A DNA stretch of 64,000 nucleotides from CAWBOV01 sp963790525 (GTDB lineage: Bacteria; Actinomycetota; Actinomycetes; Mycobacteriales; Jatrophihabitantaceae). Within the stretch, counting starts at the first letter, position 1; each line of letters starts with the position of its first letter. The notes below the pieces were generated by a model. It ran no database searches and was not told where the DNA came from. It saw nothing but the letters and a program-made list of their open reading frames with translations. The stretch lies in NCBI GenBank assembly GCA_963790525.1, contig CAWBOV010000003.1, positions 372,001 to 436,000 on the forward strand. Reading direction: 5' to 3'. The position numbers were made by a program, and so were the translations under genes. Below, piece after piece: positions 6,888 through 15,856 of the stretch.

Positions 6888-8182
6888 CACAGCTCCACCG
6901 ACCGGAGGAAGATGCCCGCGAGGTCGTCAGCGTCGACCGGACGGGGGCACGTCGCGAGCAGGCGTTGCTGCTTCATCGCCCCCTCGGTCAGAGCGGCCAC
7001 ATCACCACCGTCGTACCCCACAGCGCCGATCCCGTTGGGGATCCCGATGTCGCGCATGAGCGCGGCGAGCACGGACGGCAGGTAGTCGACGTCCTCGCGC
7101 GGCCGCGGCGCCGACGGGGCCAGCAGCGCCGCGGCCCGGACGTGCCGCTCCGGCGCGGACGGGAACGTGAACCGGAACGCCTCGGGTGCGGTCAGCGCCA
7201 CGGCCATCCCGTGCGGTATCAGCGGTTCGTCCTGGGGATAGCCGCTTGCCCGGTAGTCCTTGACGCGCCCTGCGATCGGGTACGCGTTCGCGTGCGGCAC
7301 GTGCACCCCCGCATTGCCGAAACCCATACCGGCGAACGTCGCCGCCAGCGCCATCTCCGAACGAGCGGCGAGGTCGTCCCCGTGGTGGACCGCCCGGCGG
7401 AACGAGGCGGCGAGCAGCGACAGCGCCTTCTCGGCCCACAGATCGGCGACCGGATTGGCGCCGCAGTAGGGCACGCGTTCGGCTGCCGCCTTGTGCGGGT
7501 AGCTGGTGTAGGGCCGCGCGGTGTAGCTCTCCAGCGCATGGCAGACGATGTCCATGCCCGCTGCCGCGGTGACGCCGGCCGGCTGCGAGAGGGTCAGCAG
7601 CGGGTCCACGACCGCGAGCGTCGGGCGCAGGCGGGCGTGGCTGATGCCGGTCTTGACCTTCTGCGCCAGGACGTCCAGCACGCAGATGGTGGTCGACTCG
7701 GCGCCGGTACCCGTCGTCGTCGGCACGGCCACGAGCGGGAGCAGAGGGTGCGCCGGCGCCCGTCCGCCGCCGACGGGAGCGTTGACGTAGTCCATCAGCT
7801 CGCCCGGGTTGGTGATCATCAGGTCGACGGCCTTGGCGGTGTCGATGCTCGATCCACCCCCCACGGCGACCACGGCATCCCACGGGCCCTGGGAACGCGC
7901 CCACCCGATCGCGTAGTCGAGGCTCTCGTCGGTGGGCTCCACGTGCACTCCGTCGAAGACGACGCCGTCGATGCCGAACTGGCCGAGTTGCGCCGCGAGC
8001 TGCGCCGGCAACCCGGTGCTGCTGATGCCGGCATCGGTGACGATGAGCGCGCGGCTCACGCCGTACTGCGACAGGTCGAAGCCGATCTCCCCGGCTGCGC
8101 CCGGGCCGAACTTGAGGGCCGGGGCGCCGTAGGTGAAGACGTTCTCCGGGGTCTCGGGGACGGGCAACATCGCGGTCGTCAT
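6884..8182 (-). CDS. Iron-containing alcohol dehydrogenase, HOT-like
   Basis: A 432-residue group III alcohol dehydrogenase that resembles hydroxyacid-oxoacid transhydrogenase (ADHFE1/HOT): VFTYGAPALKFGPGAAGEIG, the nucleotide site VVAVGGGSSIDTAKAVDL, PTTTGTGAES, then metal ligands in MDIVCHALESYTA and HVPHANAYPIAG. HOT enzymes oxidise 4-hydroxybutyrate while reducing 2-oxoglutarate; that reaction is a family inference, and other alcohol substrates are possible. First gene of a two-gene operon with the epoxide hydrolase-like gene; divergent from era. Cytoplasmic. Confidence 0.82.
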   Translation of the reverse strand: MTTAMLPVPETPENVFTYGAPALKFGPGAAGEIGFDLSQYGVSRALIVTDAGISSTGLPAQLAAQLGQFGIDGVVFDGVHVEPTDESLDYAIGWARSQGPWDAVVAVGGGSSIDTAKAVDLMITNPGELMDYVNAPVGGGRAPAHPLLPLVAVPTTTGTGAESTTICVLDVLAQKVKTGISHARLRPTLAVVDPLLTLSQPAGVTAAAGMDIVCHALESYTARPYTSYPHKAAAERVPYCGANPVADLWAEKALSLLAASFRRAVHHGDDLAARSEMALAATFAGMGFGNAGVHVPHANAYPIAGRVKDYRASGYPQDEPLIPHGMAVALTAPEAFRFTFPSAPERHVRAAALLAPSAPRPREDVDYLPSVLAALMRDIGIPNGIGAVGYDGGDVAALTEGAMKQQRLLATCPRPVDADDLAGIFLRSVELW

Positions 8183-8256
8183 GGCGTTGACGCTAGGACG
8201 TCGCCCCCGTCCGGCAAAGGTGAGGGCGCCCCGCGCGGAGGTGGGAGACTGTCCCC

Positions 8257-9165
8257 GTGCCCGACCCCACCGAAACGCCCACCTTCCGCTCCGGCTTCTG
8301 CTGCTTCGTCGGCCGGCCGAACGCGGGCAAGTCGACGCTGACCAACGCGATGGTCGGCGAGAAGATCGTGATCACGAGCGCCAAGCCGCAGACCACCCGC
8401 CACGCCGTCCGCGGCATCGTTCACCACGCCGACGCGCAGCTCGTCATCGTCGACACACCCGGCCTGCACCGCCCACGCACGCTGCTGGGCGAGCGCCTCA
8501 ACGACGTCGTCGCCGCCACCCTCGCCGACGTGGACGTGATCGGCTTCTGCCTGCCCGCCGACGAGAAGGTCGGTCCGGGCGACCGTTACATCGCCGCGCA
8601 GCTGGCGGAACTGAAGAGCCCCAAGATCGCGATCGTCACCAAGACCGACCTCGTGCCGAGCAAGCGGGTCGCCGAGCAACTGCTCGCAGTGAGCCGACTC
8701 GGCGACTTCGCCGACATCGTGCCGGTGTCGGCCGCGAACGGTGACCAGGTCGACCTCCTGACCGAGCTGTTCATCGCCCGGCTGCCGGAGGGGCCGCCGC
8801 TGTACCCCGACGACGTCCGCACCGACGAGCCCACCGAGATGATGATCGCGGAGCTGATCCGCGAGGCCTCGCTGGAAGGTGTGCGCGACGAGCTGCCGCA
8901 CTCCATCGCGGTGACGATCGCCGAGATGGGACCCCGAGCCGCCAAGCCGGATCTGTTCGACGTCTTCGCCACGATCCACGTCGAGCGCAAGAGCCAGAAG
9001 GGCATCCTCATCGGCCCGCAGGGTGCACGGCTGCGCGAGGTGGGAACCGCGGCGCGCGTCCAGATCGAGGAGCTGCTGGGCAGCCGGGTCTATCTCGACC
9101 TGCGCATCTCAGTCATGGCCGACTGGCAGCGCGACCCGAAGAAGCTCGATCGGCTGGGCTTCTAG
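8257..9165 (+). CDS. era: GTPase Era
   Basis: A 302-residue Era GTPase: G1 GRPNAGKST (residues 19-27), switch region TTRHAVRGI, G3 DTPGLH, G4 TKTD and a C-terminal KH domain with ILIGPQGARLREVGTAARVQIE. Era binds the 3' end of 16S rRNA and helps 30S subunit maturation at the membrane. GTG start. In relatives it follows the Rv2365c-like gene directly; here the promoter must lie in the 74-base gap shared with the divergent dehydrogenase. An MFS gene starts 6 bases after the stop. Confidence 0.97.
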   Translation: MPDPTETPTFRSGFCCFVGRPNAGKSTLTNAMVGEKIVITSAKPQTTRHAVRGIVHHADAQLVIVDTPGLHRPRTLLGERLNDVVAATLADVDVIGFCLPADEKVGPGDRYIAAQLAELKSPKIAIVTKTDLVPSKRVAEQLLAVSRLGDFADIVPVSAANGDQVDLLTELFIARLPEGPPLYPDDVRTDEPTEMMIAELIREASLEGVRDELPHSIAVTIAEMGPRAAKPDLFDVFATIHVERKSQKGILIGPQGARLREVGTAARVQIEELLGSRVYLDLRISVMADWQRDPKKLDRLGF

Positions 9166-9170
9166 CTGAA

Positions 9171-10358
9171 GTGATCACGCACTACCGCGCGGTCTTCCGC
9201 GTGCCGGGCTCCGTCGCGTTCTGTGTGGCGGCATTCGTGATGCGCATGCCGATCGCGATCTACCCGCTCGGCATCGTGCTGCTGTTCTCCCACGCCAACG
9301 GCGGCTACGGCATCGCGGGCATCCTGACCGGGTCCTACATCGTCGGCGGGGGGATCGGCAATCCCGCGCTCTCGCGGCTGGTGGACCGACTCGGCCAGCG
9401 CGCGGTGATGTACCCCGCCGCGGTGGCACACGCGATCTGCGTCGCCGCGACGATCGTCCTGCTGAAGGCGGGTGCGCCCCACCTGAGCCTGGTCGCGCCG
9501 GTGCTGCTGATGGGAATCACCTACGTACCGGTGGGGTCACTGGTGCGGGCGCGCTGGTCCTACGTTCTCGCCGGTCGCCCCGAGATGGGTACGGCCTACT
9601 CGCTCGAGTCGACGCTGGACGAACTGGTCTACCTCATCGGCCCGTTGATCGCCAGCGTCCTCGGCACGCTCGTCGACCCCGTGTGGGGCCTTGTCCTTTC
9701 GGTCGCGCTCATCGCCGTGGGGACCGGGTGGCTCGGCGCCCAGCGGGGCAGCGAACCACCGCTGCCGGACCGTGTGGACGGCCGGGGGCGCTTCGCGCTG
9801 TCCTACCGGGGGATGCCGCTGCTCTGCACCGCGATGGTCTGCATGGGTGCGGTGTTCGGCAGCGTCGAGGTGACGATGGCTGCCTTCGCCGGCCAGCACG
9901 GCGCGCGCTCGGCGACGGGTGTGGTCTTCGCCTGCTTCGCCCTGGGCAGCGCCCTCGCCGGGTTCTTCTACGGGGCGCGGCACTGGCGGGCGCCCGTGGC
10001 CCTGCGGTTCTGCGTGCAGGCGCTGGTGTTCGCGGCACTCCTGCCGCTGTTCCTGCTCGCCGGGAACGTGCCGACGTTGTGCGCGTTCGCGGTCCTGGCG
10101 GGACTCGGCATCGCCCCGACGCTGATCACGGGGTTCGGCCTCGTCGAGCAGCTCGTGCCGACGCGGGGGCTTACCGAGGGGCTGAGCTGGGCGCTGACCG
10201 GGTTGAACGTCGGCTACGGCGCGGGCGCGGCGACGGTGGGCGCGCTCGCTGACGCCCACGGTGCGCACGCCGCGTTCGCCGCCCCGATCGTGGCGGGCGC
10301 GCTGATGGGGCTGACCGCGCTCGTCAGCTACCGCAGGCTGCGCGCGCCGTCGGCCTGA
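9171..10358 (+). CDS. MFS transporter
   Basis: A 395-residue major facilitator with about 12 predicted membrane helices (for example PIAIYPLGIVLLF, WGLVLSVALIAVG, FCVQALVFAALLPLFLLAG). It has the loop 2-3 motif NPALSRLVDRLGQRAVM. GTG start 6 bases after era, so probably co-transcribed with era and leading toward recO. Substrate cannot be deduced; sugar- or drug-efflux-like subfamilies are both possible. Confidence 0.85.
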   Translation: MITHYRAVFRVPGSVAFCVAAFVMRMPIAIYPLGIVLLFSHANGGYGIAGILTGSYIVGGGIGNPALSRLVDRLGQRAVMYPAAVAHAICVAATIVLLKAGAPHLSLVAPVLLMGITYVPVGSLVRARWSYVLAGRPEMGTAYSLESTLDELVYLIGPLIASVLGTLVDPVWGLVLSVALIAVGTGWLGAQRGSEPPLPDRVDGRGRFALSYRGMPLLCTAMVCMGAVFGSVEVTMAAFAGQHGARSATGVVFACFALGSALAGFFYGARHWRAPVALRFCVQALVFAALLPLFLLAGNVPTLCAFAVLAGLGIAPTLITGFGLVEQLVPTRGLTEGLSWALTGLNVGYGAGAATVGALADAHGAHAAFAAPIVAGALMGLTALVSYRRLRAPSA

Positions 10359-10397
10359 TCGCGGGCTTTCGTCGGTACCGGATGGGACCATGGCGGT

Positions 10398-11183
10398 ATG
10401 CCTGTCTACCGTGACGACGCCGTGGTGCTGCGCGTCCACAAGATCGGCGAGGCCGACCGGATCGTCACACTGCTCACCCGCAAGCACGGGCGCGTCCGGG
10501 CCGTCGGACGGGGCGTCCGCCGCACCAACTCGAAGTTCGGGGCCCGGCTCGAACCAGGCAGTCACGTCGACATCCAGATCTTCACCCGCAACGCGTTCGG
10601 CCAGGACGCGCCGGCCAACCGCACGCTCGACCAGATCAACCAGACGGAGTCCATCGCCGCCTACGGCGCCCAGATGGCCGTCGACTACGCACGCTGGACG
10701 AGCGCGTCGGCGATCTGCGAGACCGCCGAGCGCCTGACGCCCGAGGAGGGCGAGCCCGCGCTGCGCCTGTACCTGCTCGTCGTCGGTGCGCTGCGGGCGC
10801 TCGCCGGGCAGGAGCACGCCCCGAGCCTGATCCTCGACGCCTTCCTGGTCCGCTCGATGGCCAACGCGGGCTGGGAACCGGCACTGGCGGCGTGCGCGAT
10901 CTGCGGCCGCAGCGACGGGGCCGAACGCGTGCTCACCGGTTTCAGCGTCCCGGCTGGTGGCGCCGTCTGCGTCACCTGCCGCCCACCCGGCGCCGTCCGC
11001 CCGCCCGCGGGGACGCTGGAGCTGATGGCCGCGCTCCTCGGCGGCGACTGGGCGACGGCCGATGCCAGCTCGATCGACGTCCGCAGGGCCGCGAGCGGGC
11101 TCGTCGCCGCCCATCTGCAGTGGCACCTGGAACGCGGCCTGCGCTCGCTGCCGTTCGTCGACCGCGGGGAGCAGGCCGGCTGA
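10398..11183 (+). CDS. recO: DNA repair protein RecO
   Basis: A 261-residue RecO: N-terminal OB fold (YRDDAVVLRVHKIGEADRIVTLLTRKHGRVRAVGRGVRR), a helical middle, and a C-terminal zinc site from CAICGR and CVTCRP. It loads RecA on SSB-coated DNA in the RecFOR pathway. ATG start. It sits between era and uppS as in most actinomycetes. Confidence 0.96.
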   Translation: MPVYRDDAVVLRVHKIGEADRIVTLLTRKHGRVRAVGRGVRRTNSKFGARLEPGSHVDIQIFTRNAFGQDAPANRTLDQINQTESIAAYGAQMAVDYARWTSASAICETAERLTPEEGEPALRLYLLVVGALRALAGQEHAPSLILDAFLVRSMANAGWEPALAACAICGRSDGAERVLTGFSVPAGGAVCVTCRPPGAVRPPAGTLELMAALLGGDWATADASSIDVRRAASGLVAAHLQWHLERGLRSLPFVDRGEQAG

Positions 11184-11244
11184 CACGCGTGCACCCTCCC
11201 GGTTGCCGCTCATCGGCGCCCGCGGACCGTCTACCGTGTGCAGC

Positions 11245-12174
11245 GTGACCAACCCGAGACCTGGCGTGCGTGCAACCGGCTGGCGCCGCCGTGGCACCCG
11301 GCAGACCCGTGACTGGCCCGCCCCGCCCGCCCATCCGTCGGGTGCCCGGCCGCCCGACCTGCCCGCCGACCTCGTGCCCCGGCACGTCGCGATCGTGATG
11401 GACGGCAACGGCCGCTGGGCCAAGGAGCGCGGACTGCCCCGGACGGAAGGCCACCGCGCGGGCGAGGCCTCCTTGATGGACGTTCTCTACGGCGCGATGG
11501 AACTGGGCATCTCGACGGTGTCTGCGTACGCGTTCTCCACCGAGAACTGGCGCCGCTCGCCGGAGGAGGTGCGCTTCCTCATGGGCTTCAACAAGGAGGT
11601 GATCCGCCGCCGCCGCGACGAGCTCGCCGAGCTGGGCGTGCGCATCCGCTGGGCCGGGCGCCAGCCGCGACTCTGGCGCAGCGTGTTCGATCAACTGGTC
11701 GACGCCGAGGACTACACCAAGACCAACGACAGGCTCACCCTCCAGTTCTGCGTGAACTACGGCGGCCGCGCCGAGATCGCCGACGCGGCGCAGGCGCTGG
11801 CCCGCGACGTCCTGGCCGGCACGGTCAAGCCCGACCGCATCGACGAGAAGATGCTGGCGCGCTACCTCGACGAACCGGATCTGCCCGACGTCGACCTCTT
11901 CATCCGCTCGTCGGGGGAGCAGCGCACCTCGAACTTCCTGCTGTGGCAGTCCGCCTACGCCGAGTTCGTCTTCCTCGACACCCTGTGGCCCGACTTCGAC
12001 CGCCGGGACCTGTGGCGGGCGTGCGAGGTCTACGCGCACCGCGACCGCCGGTACGGCGGGGCCGAACCCGTCCAGCCGGTGGCTGCACCCGTCCAGCCGG
12101 TGGCTGCACCCACTCGGCCGGTGGCTGCAGCCGCGACTGAACGTCAGCCTGACGTCGAGGTACAGACCCCGTGA
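11245..12174 (+). CDS. uppS: Isoprenyl (decaprenyl) diphosphate synthase UppS
   Basis: A 309-residue cis-prenyltransferase. HVAIVMDGNGRWAKERGL contains the catalytic Asp (about residue 53), followed by GHRAGEASL, FSTENWRRSPEEV, CVNYGGRAEI and RSSGEQRTSNFLLWQSAYAEF. It makes the lipid carrier for peptidoglycan and arabinogalactan synthesis. Very close to the mycobacterial long-chain enzyme. The GTG at 11245 is chosen to give a short N-terminal extension; GTG 11236 is possible. The C-terminus carries an unusual PVAA repeat. The stop overlaps the next start (GTGA). Confidence 0.95.
   Translation: MTNPRPGVRATGWRRRGTRQTRDWPAPPAHPSGARPPDLPADLVPRHVAIVMDGNGRWAKERGLPRTEGHRAGEASLMDVLYGAMELGISTVSAYAFSTENWRRSPEEVRFLMGFNKEVIRRRRDELAELGVRIRWAGRQPRLWRSVFDQLVDAEDYTKTNDRLTLQFCVNYGGRAEIADAAQALARDVLAGTVKPDRIDEKMLARYLDEPDLPDVDLFIRSSGEQRTSNFLLWQSAYAEFVFLDTLWPDFDRRDLWRACEVYAHRDRRYGGAEPVQPVAAPVQPVAAPTRPVAAAATERQPDVEVQTP
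12067..12129 (+). repeat. 21-bp in-frame tandem repeat at the uppS 3' end
   Basis: Three 21-bp units (12067-12087, 12088-12108, 12109-12129) encode PVQPVAA, PVQPVAA and PTRPVAA after the conserved end of UppS. Units 1 and 2 are identical; unit 3 has diverged. Probably a recent slippage expansion giving a flexible tail. Confidence 0.9.
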
Positions 12175-12518
12175 TCGTCGTGACCCATTTCCGCCCCACC
12201 GACTCGGCCGACTTCGTCGCTGACCTCGAGCGGGCCCTGGCCGTGCTGGCCGCGCGCCCGGGGTACGTGCGCGGCAGTGCGGGGCGGTCGATGGACGACG
12301 ACGACGCGTGGGTCATGGTGACCGAGTGGTCCCAGGTCGGCGATTACCGCCGCGCGCTCGGCAACTACGAGGTCAAGCTGCACGCCACGACGGTCCTCGC
12401 CCAGGCCCTCGATCTGCCCACCGCGTTCGAGCAGCTGGTCGCGGTCGCGCCGGACGGCTCCGTGCAGCGCCGCGCGAGCGATCGAGCCCCGGGCGCGGGC
12501 GAGGCGACGCCCCGATGA
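12171..12518 (+). CDS. Antibiotic biosynthesis monooxygenase-like (ABM) domain protein
   Basis: A 115-residue dimeric alpha/beta-barrel-type domain: MIVVTHFRPTDSADFVADLERALAVLAARPGYVRGSAGRS, then DDAWVMVTEWSQVGDYRRAL. It matches the ABM fold of small monooxygenases and heme-degrading-like proteins, but catalytic residues cannot be assigned. GTGA overlap with uppS and ATGA overlap with the PAP2 gene put it in the middle of a coupled operon. Function unknown. Confidence 0.75.
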   Translation: MIVVTHFRPTDSADFVADLERALAVLAARPGYVRGSAGRSMDDDDAWVMVTEWSQVGDYRRALGNYEVKLHATTVLAQALDLPTAFEQLVAVAPDGSVQRRASDRAPGAGEATPR

Positions 12519-13660
12519 CCACTGTCGACCGCGAGGAGCTGGACGCCGCCGAGCCCACGCCTCCGGCGGGCACGGCCGCGGACGGGCAACCCGCGGCCCG
12601 CCGGTTCGTCCTCGGGATCCCGGCCGAACCGCTGCGCCGGACGGCCGTCACCGTGTGGGCCGCCGTGCTGCTGTACAGCTGGATCCGCCACGGCGTCCCG
12701 ATCGACCACGAGGCGCTGATCCTGTGGGTGGTGTCGGGGTTGCTGGCCGGGAGTCTGGGACGCCGGCCGCTGCACACCGTCCTCATCGACTGGCTGCCGT
12801 TCGCCGCGGTGCTCATCGCCTACGACCTCACCCGCGGGGCGGCCGACGCGCTCGGCCGGCCGACGCTGTGGAACGAGCCCGTGGCGGTGGACAAGTTCAT
12901 CTTCGGCGGTGTCGAGCCGACGGTGTGGCTGCAGTCGCACCTGAAGCAGGCGTTCCCCCCGTGGTGGGAGGTGATCGTCAGCTGCACCTACGTCTCCTAC
13001 TTCTTCGCGCCGTTCCTCATCGCGGGCCTGCTGTGGATGCGCAACCGCAACCTCTGGCGCCGCTTCGTCGTCCGTTTCGTGCTGGTGAACCTGATCGGGC
13101 TGTCGGTCTTCGTGCTCTTCCCGTCGGCACCGCCGTGGGCCGCCGCGCAGTGCACGCGCGCCGAGATCGCCGGCGGGCCGTCCGATCCCAGCTGCCTGAA
13201 CCTCCCGCACGGACGCGACGACGGCGGCCTGCTCGGCGCGTTCCCGGTCCGGGTCCGCGACACCAGCACGCCGCAGCCGGCGCCCTACATCGAGCGCGTC
13301 GCCGTCCGCGGCTTCGACCACCTGCACCTGTCCATCGCCCAGAGCCTGGTCGCCGAGGGCCGGCTCGAGGCCAACCCGGTCGCCGCGATCCCGTCCCTGC
13401 ACGCCGCGCTGTCGCTGCTGCTGAGCATCTTCCTGTGGCCGATCCTGCGGCGGCGGTGGCGCCCCCTGCTCATCGCCTATCCGCTCGTCATGGCGTTCAG
13501 CCTGGTGTACGGCGCCGAGCACTACGTCTTCGACATCCTCGTGGGCTGGGCGCTGACGACGGTGGTGAGCGTGGGGGCGTTCGCCGTGGAACGGTGGTGG
13601 ATGCGCACGCGGCTCGCGCCCGCAGCTAGGGTGGAAGCTCAGCTACCCGCCCGACCCTGA
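12515..13660 (+). CDS. PAP2 / AUR1-like membrane phosphatase or transferase
   Basis: A 381-residue polytopic protein with about six membrane helices and PAP2 motifs: AIPSLHAALSLLL (motif 2, catalytic His) and GAEHYVFDILVGW (motif 3, His and Asp). The N-terminal 35 residues are Pro/Ala-rich and cytoplasmic. The class includes inositol phosphotransferases and lipid phosphatases; next to uppS, a role in lipid carrier or phosphoinositol lipid metabolism is an inference. ATG overlaps the ABM stop. Confidence 0.82.
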   Translation: MTTVDREELDAAEPTPPAGTAADGQPAARRFVLGIPAEPLRRTAVTVWAAVLLYSWIRHGVPIDHEALILWVVSGLLAGSLGRRPLHTVLIDWLPFAAVLIAYDLTRGAADALGRPTLWNEPVAVDKFIFGGVEPTVWLQSHLKQAFPPWWEVIVSCTYVSYFFAPFLIAGLLWMRNRNLWRRFVVRFVLVNLIGLSVFVLFPSAPPWAAAQCTRAEIAGGPSDPSCLNLPHGRDDGGLLGAFPVRVRDTSTPQPAPYIERVAVRGFDHLHLSIAQSLVAEGRLEANPVAAIPSLHAALSLLLSIFLWPILRRRWRPLLIAYPLVMAFSLVYGAEHYVFDILVGWALTTVVSVGAFAVERWWMRTRLAPAARVEAQLPARP

Positions 13661-13668
13661 GGAACCCC

Positions 13669-15051
13669 GTGCCCGCCGATCGCAACGATGCCCTCGTCAA
13701 TCTCTGCAAGCGCCGGGGCATCGTGTTCCCCGCCGCGGAGATCTACGGAGGCAGCCGGTCGGCCTGGGACTACGGCCCGCTGGGCGTGGAGCTCAAGGAG
13801 AACGTGCGCCGCCAGTGGTGGAAGGCGATGGTCACCACCCGCGAGGACGTGGTCGGCCTCGACTCGGCGGTCATCCTGCCGCCCGCGGTCTGGGAGGCCT
13901 CCGGTCACGTCGCCACGTTCAGTGACCCGCTGACCGAGTGCCAGCACTGTCACAAGCGCTACCGCGCCGACCACCTGGAAGAGGAGTTCGAGGCGCGCAA
14001 GGGTCGTGCGCCCGAGCGCGGCCTCGCCGACATCGCCTGCCCGAACTGCGGCACCCGCGGCGAGTGGACCGAGCCGCGCCAGTTCAGCGGGTTGCTCAAG
14101 ACCTACCTCGGCCCGGTCGAGGACGAGTCCGGGCTGCACTACCTGCGCCCGGAGACCGCCCAGGGGATCTTCCTCGACTTCGCCACGGTGATGGGCGCCG
14201 CGCGCAAGAAGCCACCGTTCGGCATCGCGCAGACCGGCAAGAGCTTCCGCAACGAGATCACTCCCGGCAACTTCATCTTCCGCACGCGCGAGTTCGAGCA
14301 GATGGAGATGGAGTTCTTCGTCGAGCCCGGCACGGACGAGACCTGGCACGAGTACTGGCTGGCCGAGCGGTGGAACTGGTACACCGGCCTGGGCATCAAG
14401 GAGGAGAACCTCCGCTACTTCGAGCACCCGAAGGAGAAGCTGTCGCACTACTCCAAGCGGACGGTCGACATCGAGTACCGCTTCGAGTTCGGTGCCAGCG
14501 AGTTCGCCGAGCTGGAGGGCGTCGCGAACCGCACGGACTTCGACCTGAAGACGCACAGCGAGCACTCCGGCACCGACCTGACCTACTTCGATCAGGAGAA
14601 GAACGAGCGCTGGACGCCCTACGTCATCGAGCCCGCCGCCGGCCTGACGCGTGCGGTGCTCGCCTTCCTGCTCGACTCCTACGACGTGGAGAAGGTGCCC
14701 AACGCCAAGGGCGGCGTCGACCCGCGCACCGTGCTGCACCTCGACCCCCGGCTGGCCCCGGTGAAGGCCGCCGTCCTGCCGCTGTCGCGCAACGCCGACC
14801 TGAGCCCGAAGGCGCACGGCCTGGCTGCCGCGTTGCGCAAGCACTGGAACGTCGAGGTCGACGAGACGCAGGCGATCGGCAAGCGGTACCGCCGCCAGGA
14901 CGAGATCGGCACCCCGTTCTGTGTGACCATCGACTTCGACACGCTCGAGGACAACGCGGTGACGGTGCGCGAGCGGGACTCGATGGCCCAGGAACGCATC
15001 GGCATCGACCAGGTCGAGGGTTACCTCGCCGCCCGGCTGATCGGCTGCTGA
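13669..15051 (+). CDS. glyS: Glycyl-tRNA synthetase (alpha2 type)
   Basis: A 460-residue class II synthetase of the dimeric type. Motif 1 lies near YGPLGVELKENVRRQWW, the insertion holds a zinc site (CQHCHKRYRAD, CPNCG), RPETAQGIFLDF is followed by motif 2 around GKSFRNEITP, motif 3 is around GLTRAVLAFLL, and a C-terminal anticodon-binding domain ends the protein. It charges tRNA-Gly. GTG start 9 bases after the PAP2 gene. No T-box leader is visible in that short gap. Confidence 0.97.
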   Translation: MPADRNDALVNLCKRRGIVFPAAEIYGGSRSAWDYGPLGVELKENVRRQWWKAMVTTREDVVGLDSAVILPPAVWEASGHVATFSDPLTECQHCHKRYRADHLEEEFEARKGRAPERGLADIACPNCGTRGEWTEPRQFSGLLKTYLGPVEDESGLHYLRPETAQGIFLDFATVMGAARKKPPFGIAQTGKSFRNEITPGNFIFRTREFEQMEMEFFVEPGTDETWHEYWLAERWNWYTGLGIKEENLRYFEHPKEKLSHYSKRTVDIEYRFEFGASEFAELEGVANRTDFDLKTHSEHSGTDLTYFDQEKNERWTPYVIEPAAGLTRAVLAFLLDSYDVEKVPNAKGGVDPRTVLHLDPRLAPVKAAVLPLSRNADLSPKAHGLAAALRKHWNVEVDETQAIGKRYRRQDEIGTPFCVTIDFDTLEDNAVTVRERDSMAQERIGIDQVEGYLAARLIGC

Positions 15052-15091
15052 GCCCAGTCGTCGCCGCGGCCACGCAGAGGAAGGGGGTCGC

Positions 15092-15856
15092 GTGAGCGAG
15101 TACAGCGATCCTGTCTGGCGCGACCCCACGGCCGAGCGGTACTACGACGAGCCGGCTGTCCCGCCCGCCCCGCCCGTCCCGCCCGTCCAGCCCGCCCAGC
15201 AGTCCCAGCCCGCCCAGCCGTCCCCGCCTGCCCCACCCGCGAAGCCGGTTCCACCCGCGCCGCCGGCCCAGCCCGCTCCGCCGGCTCAGGCAGTCCCGCC
15301 CGCTCCGCCGGCGACTCGGCCACGGACGGCCTACGAGCAGCTTCCGCCGCCTCCCCGGCGCGGTCCGCAACCGCCCGGGCCGCAACCACCGGGGCCACAA
15401 CCACCGGGGTGGCGCCCACCGCGCGGCGGGCCGTCCTGGCCGACGGGCCGCGCGCCGAGACGCCGCGCGGGGTGCCTGCCGGGAGCGGCGATCCTGCTGA
15501 TCCTGATCGCCTTCCAGGTCGTCCCGCACCTGGACCTCCACCTCGGTGGCTCATCCGCGTCGAGCAGGGTGAGCGCTGTCGTGCGCACGTACTACGCCGC
15601 CGTCATCGCCGGGGACCAGGCCAAGGCGCAGCAGCAGATCTGCTCGGCCCAGCAGACCACCTGGCTCACCCATCACCTCAACGGCGTGGGCGACCTGGAG
15701 CGGGGCATCACGTACGCGACCCACGAGGACCCGGTACGGTCGGGGATCAGCTACCTCGTCGTCGTCGAGCTGCGCCTGGGAGTCCGCCCGGCGGCCGCCA
15801 CGCTGACCCTCGTCCCGGAGGACGGGACCTATCGAATCTGCGGAGGTACGGCGTGA
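15092..15856 (+). CDS. Proline-rich single-pass membrane protein
   Basis: A 254-residue protein in three parts: a cytoplasmic Pro/Ala/Gln-rich region (about residues 20-125, PPAPPV and PQPPG repeats), one membrane helix (LPGAAILLILIAFQVV) and an extracytoplasmic domain of about 100 residues (VSAVVRTYYAAVIAGDQAKAQQQICS...) that looks like an NTF2/DUF4878-type fold. GTG start; stop overlaps the dusB start (GTGA). Function unknown. Confidence 0.75.
   Translation: MSEYSDPVWRDPTAERYYDEPAVPPAPPVPPVQPAQQSQPAQPSPPAPPAKPVPPAPPAQPAPPAQAVPPAPPATRPRTAYEQLPPPPRRGPQPPGPQPPGPQPPGWRPPRGGPSWPTGRAPRRRAGCLPGAAILLILIAFQVVPHLDLHLGGSSASSRVSAVVRTYYAAVIAGDQAKAQQQICSAQQTTWLTHHLNGVGDLERGITYATHEDPVRSGISYLVVVELRLGVRPAAATLTLVPEDGTYRICGGTA

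Noticed and set aside
13640..13668. T-box leader for glyS
   Set aside because: Only 8 bases separate the PAP2 stop from the glyS start.
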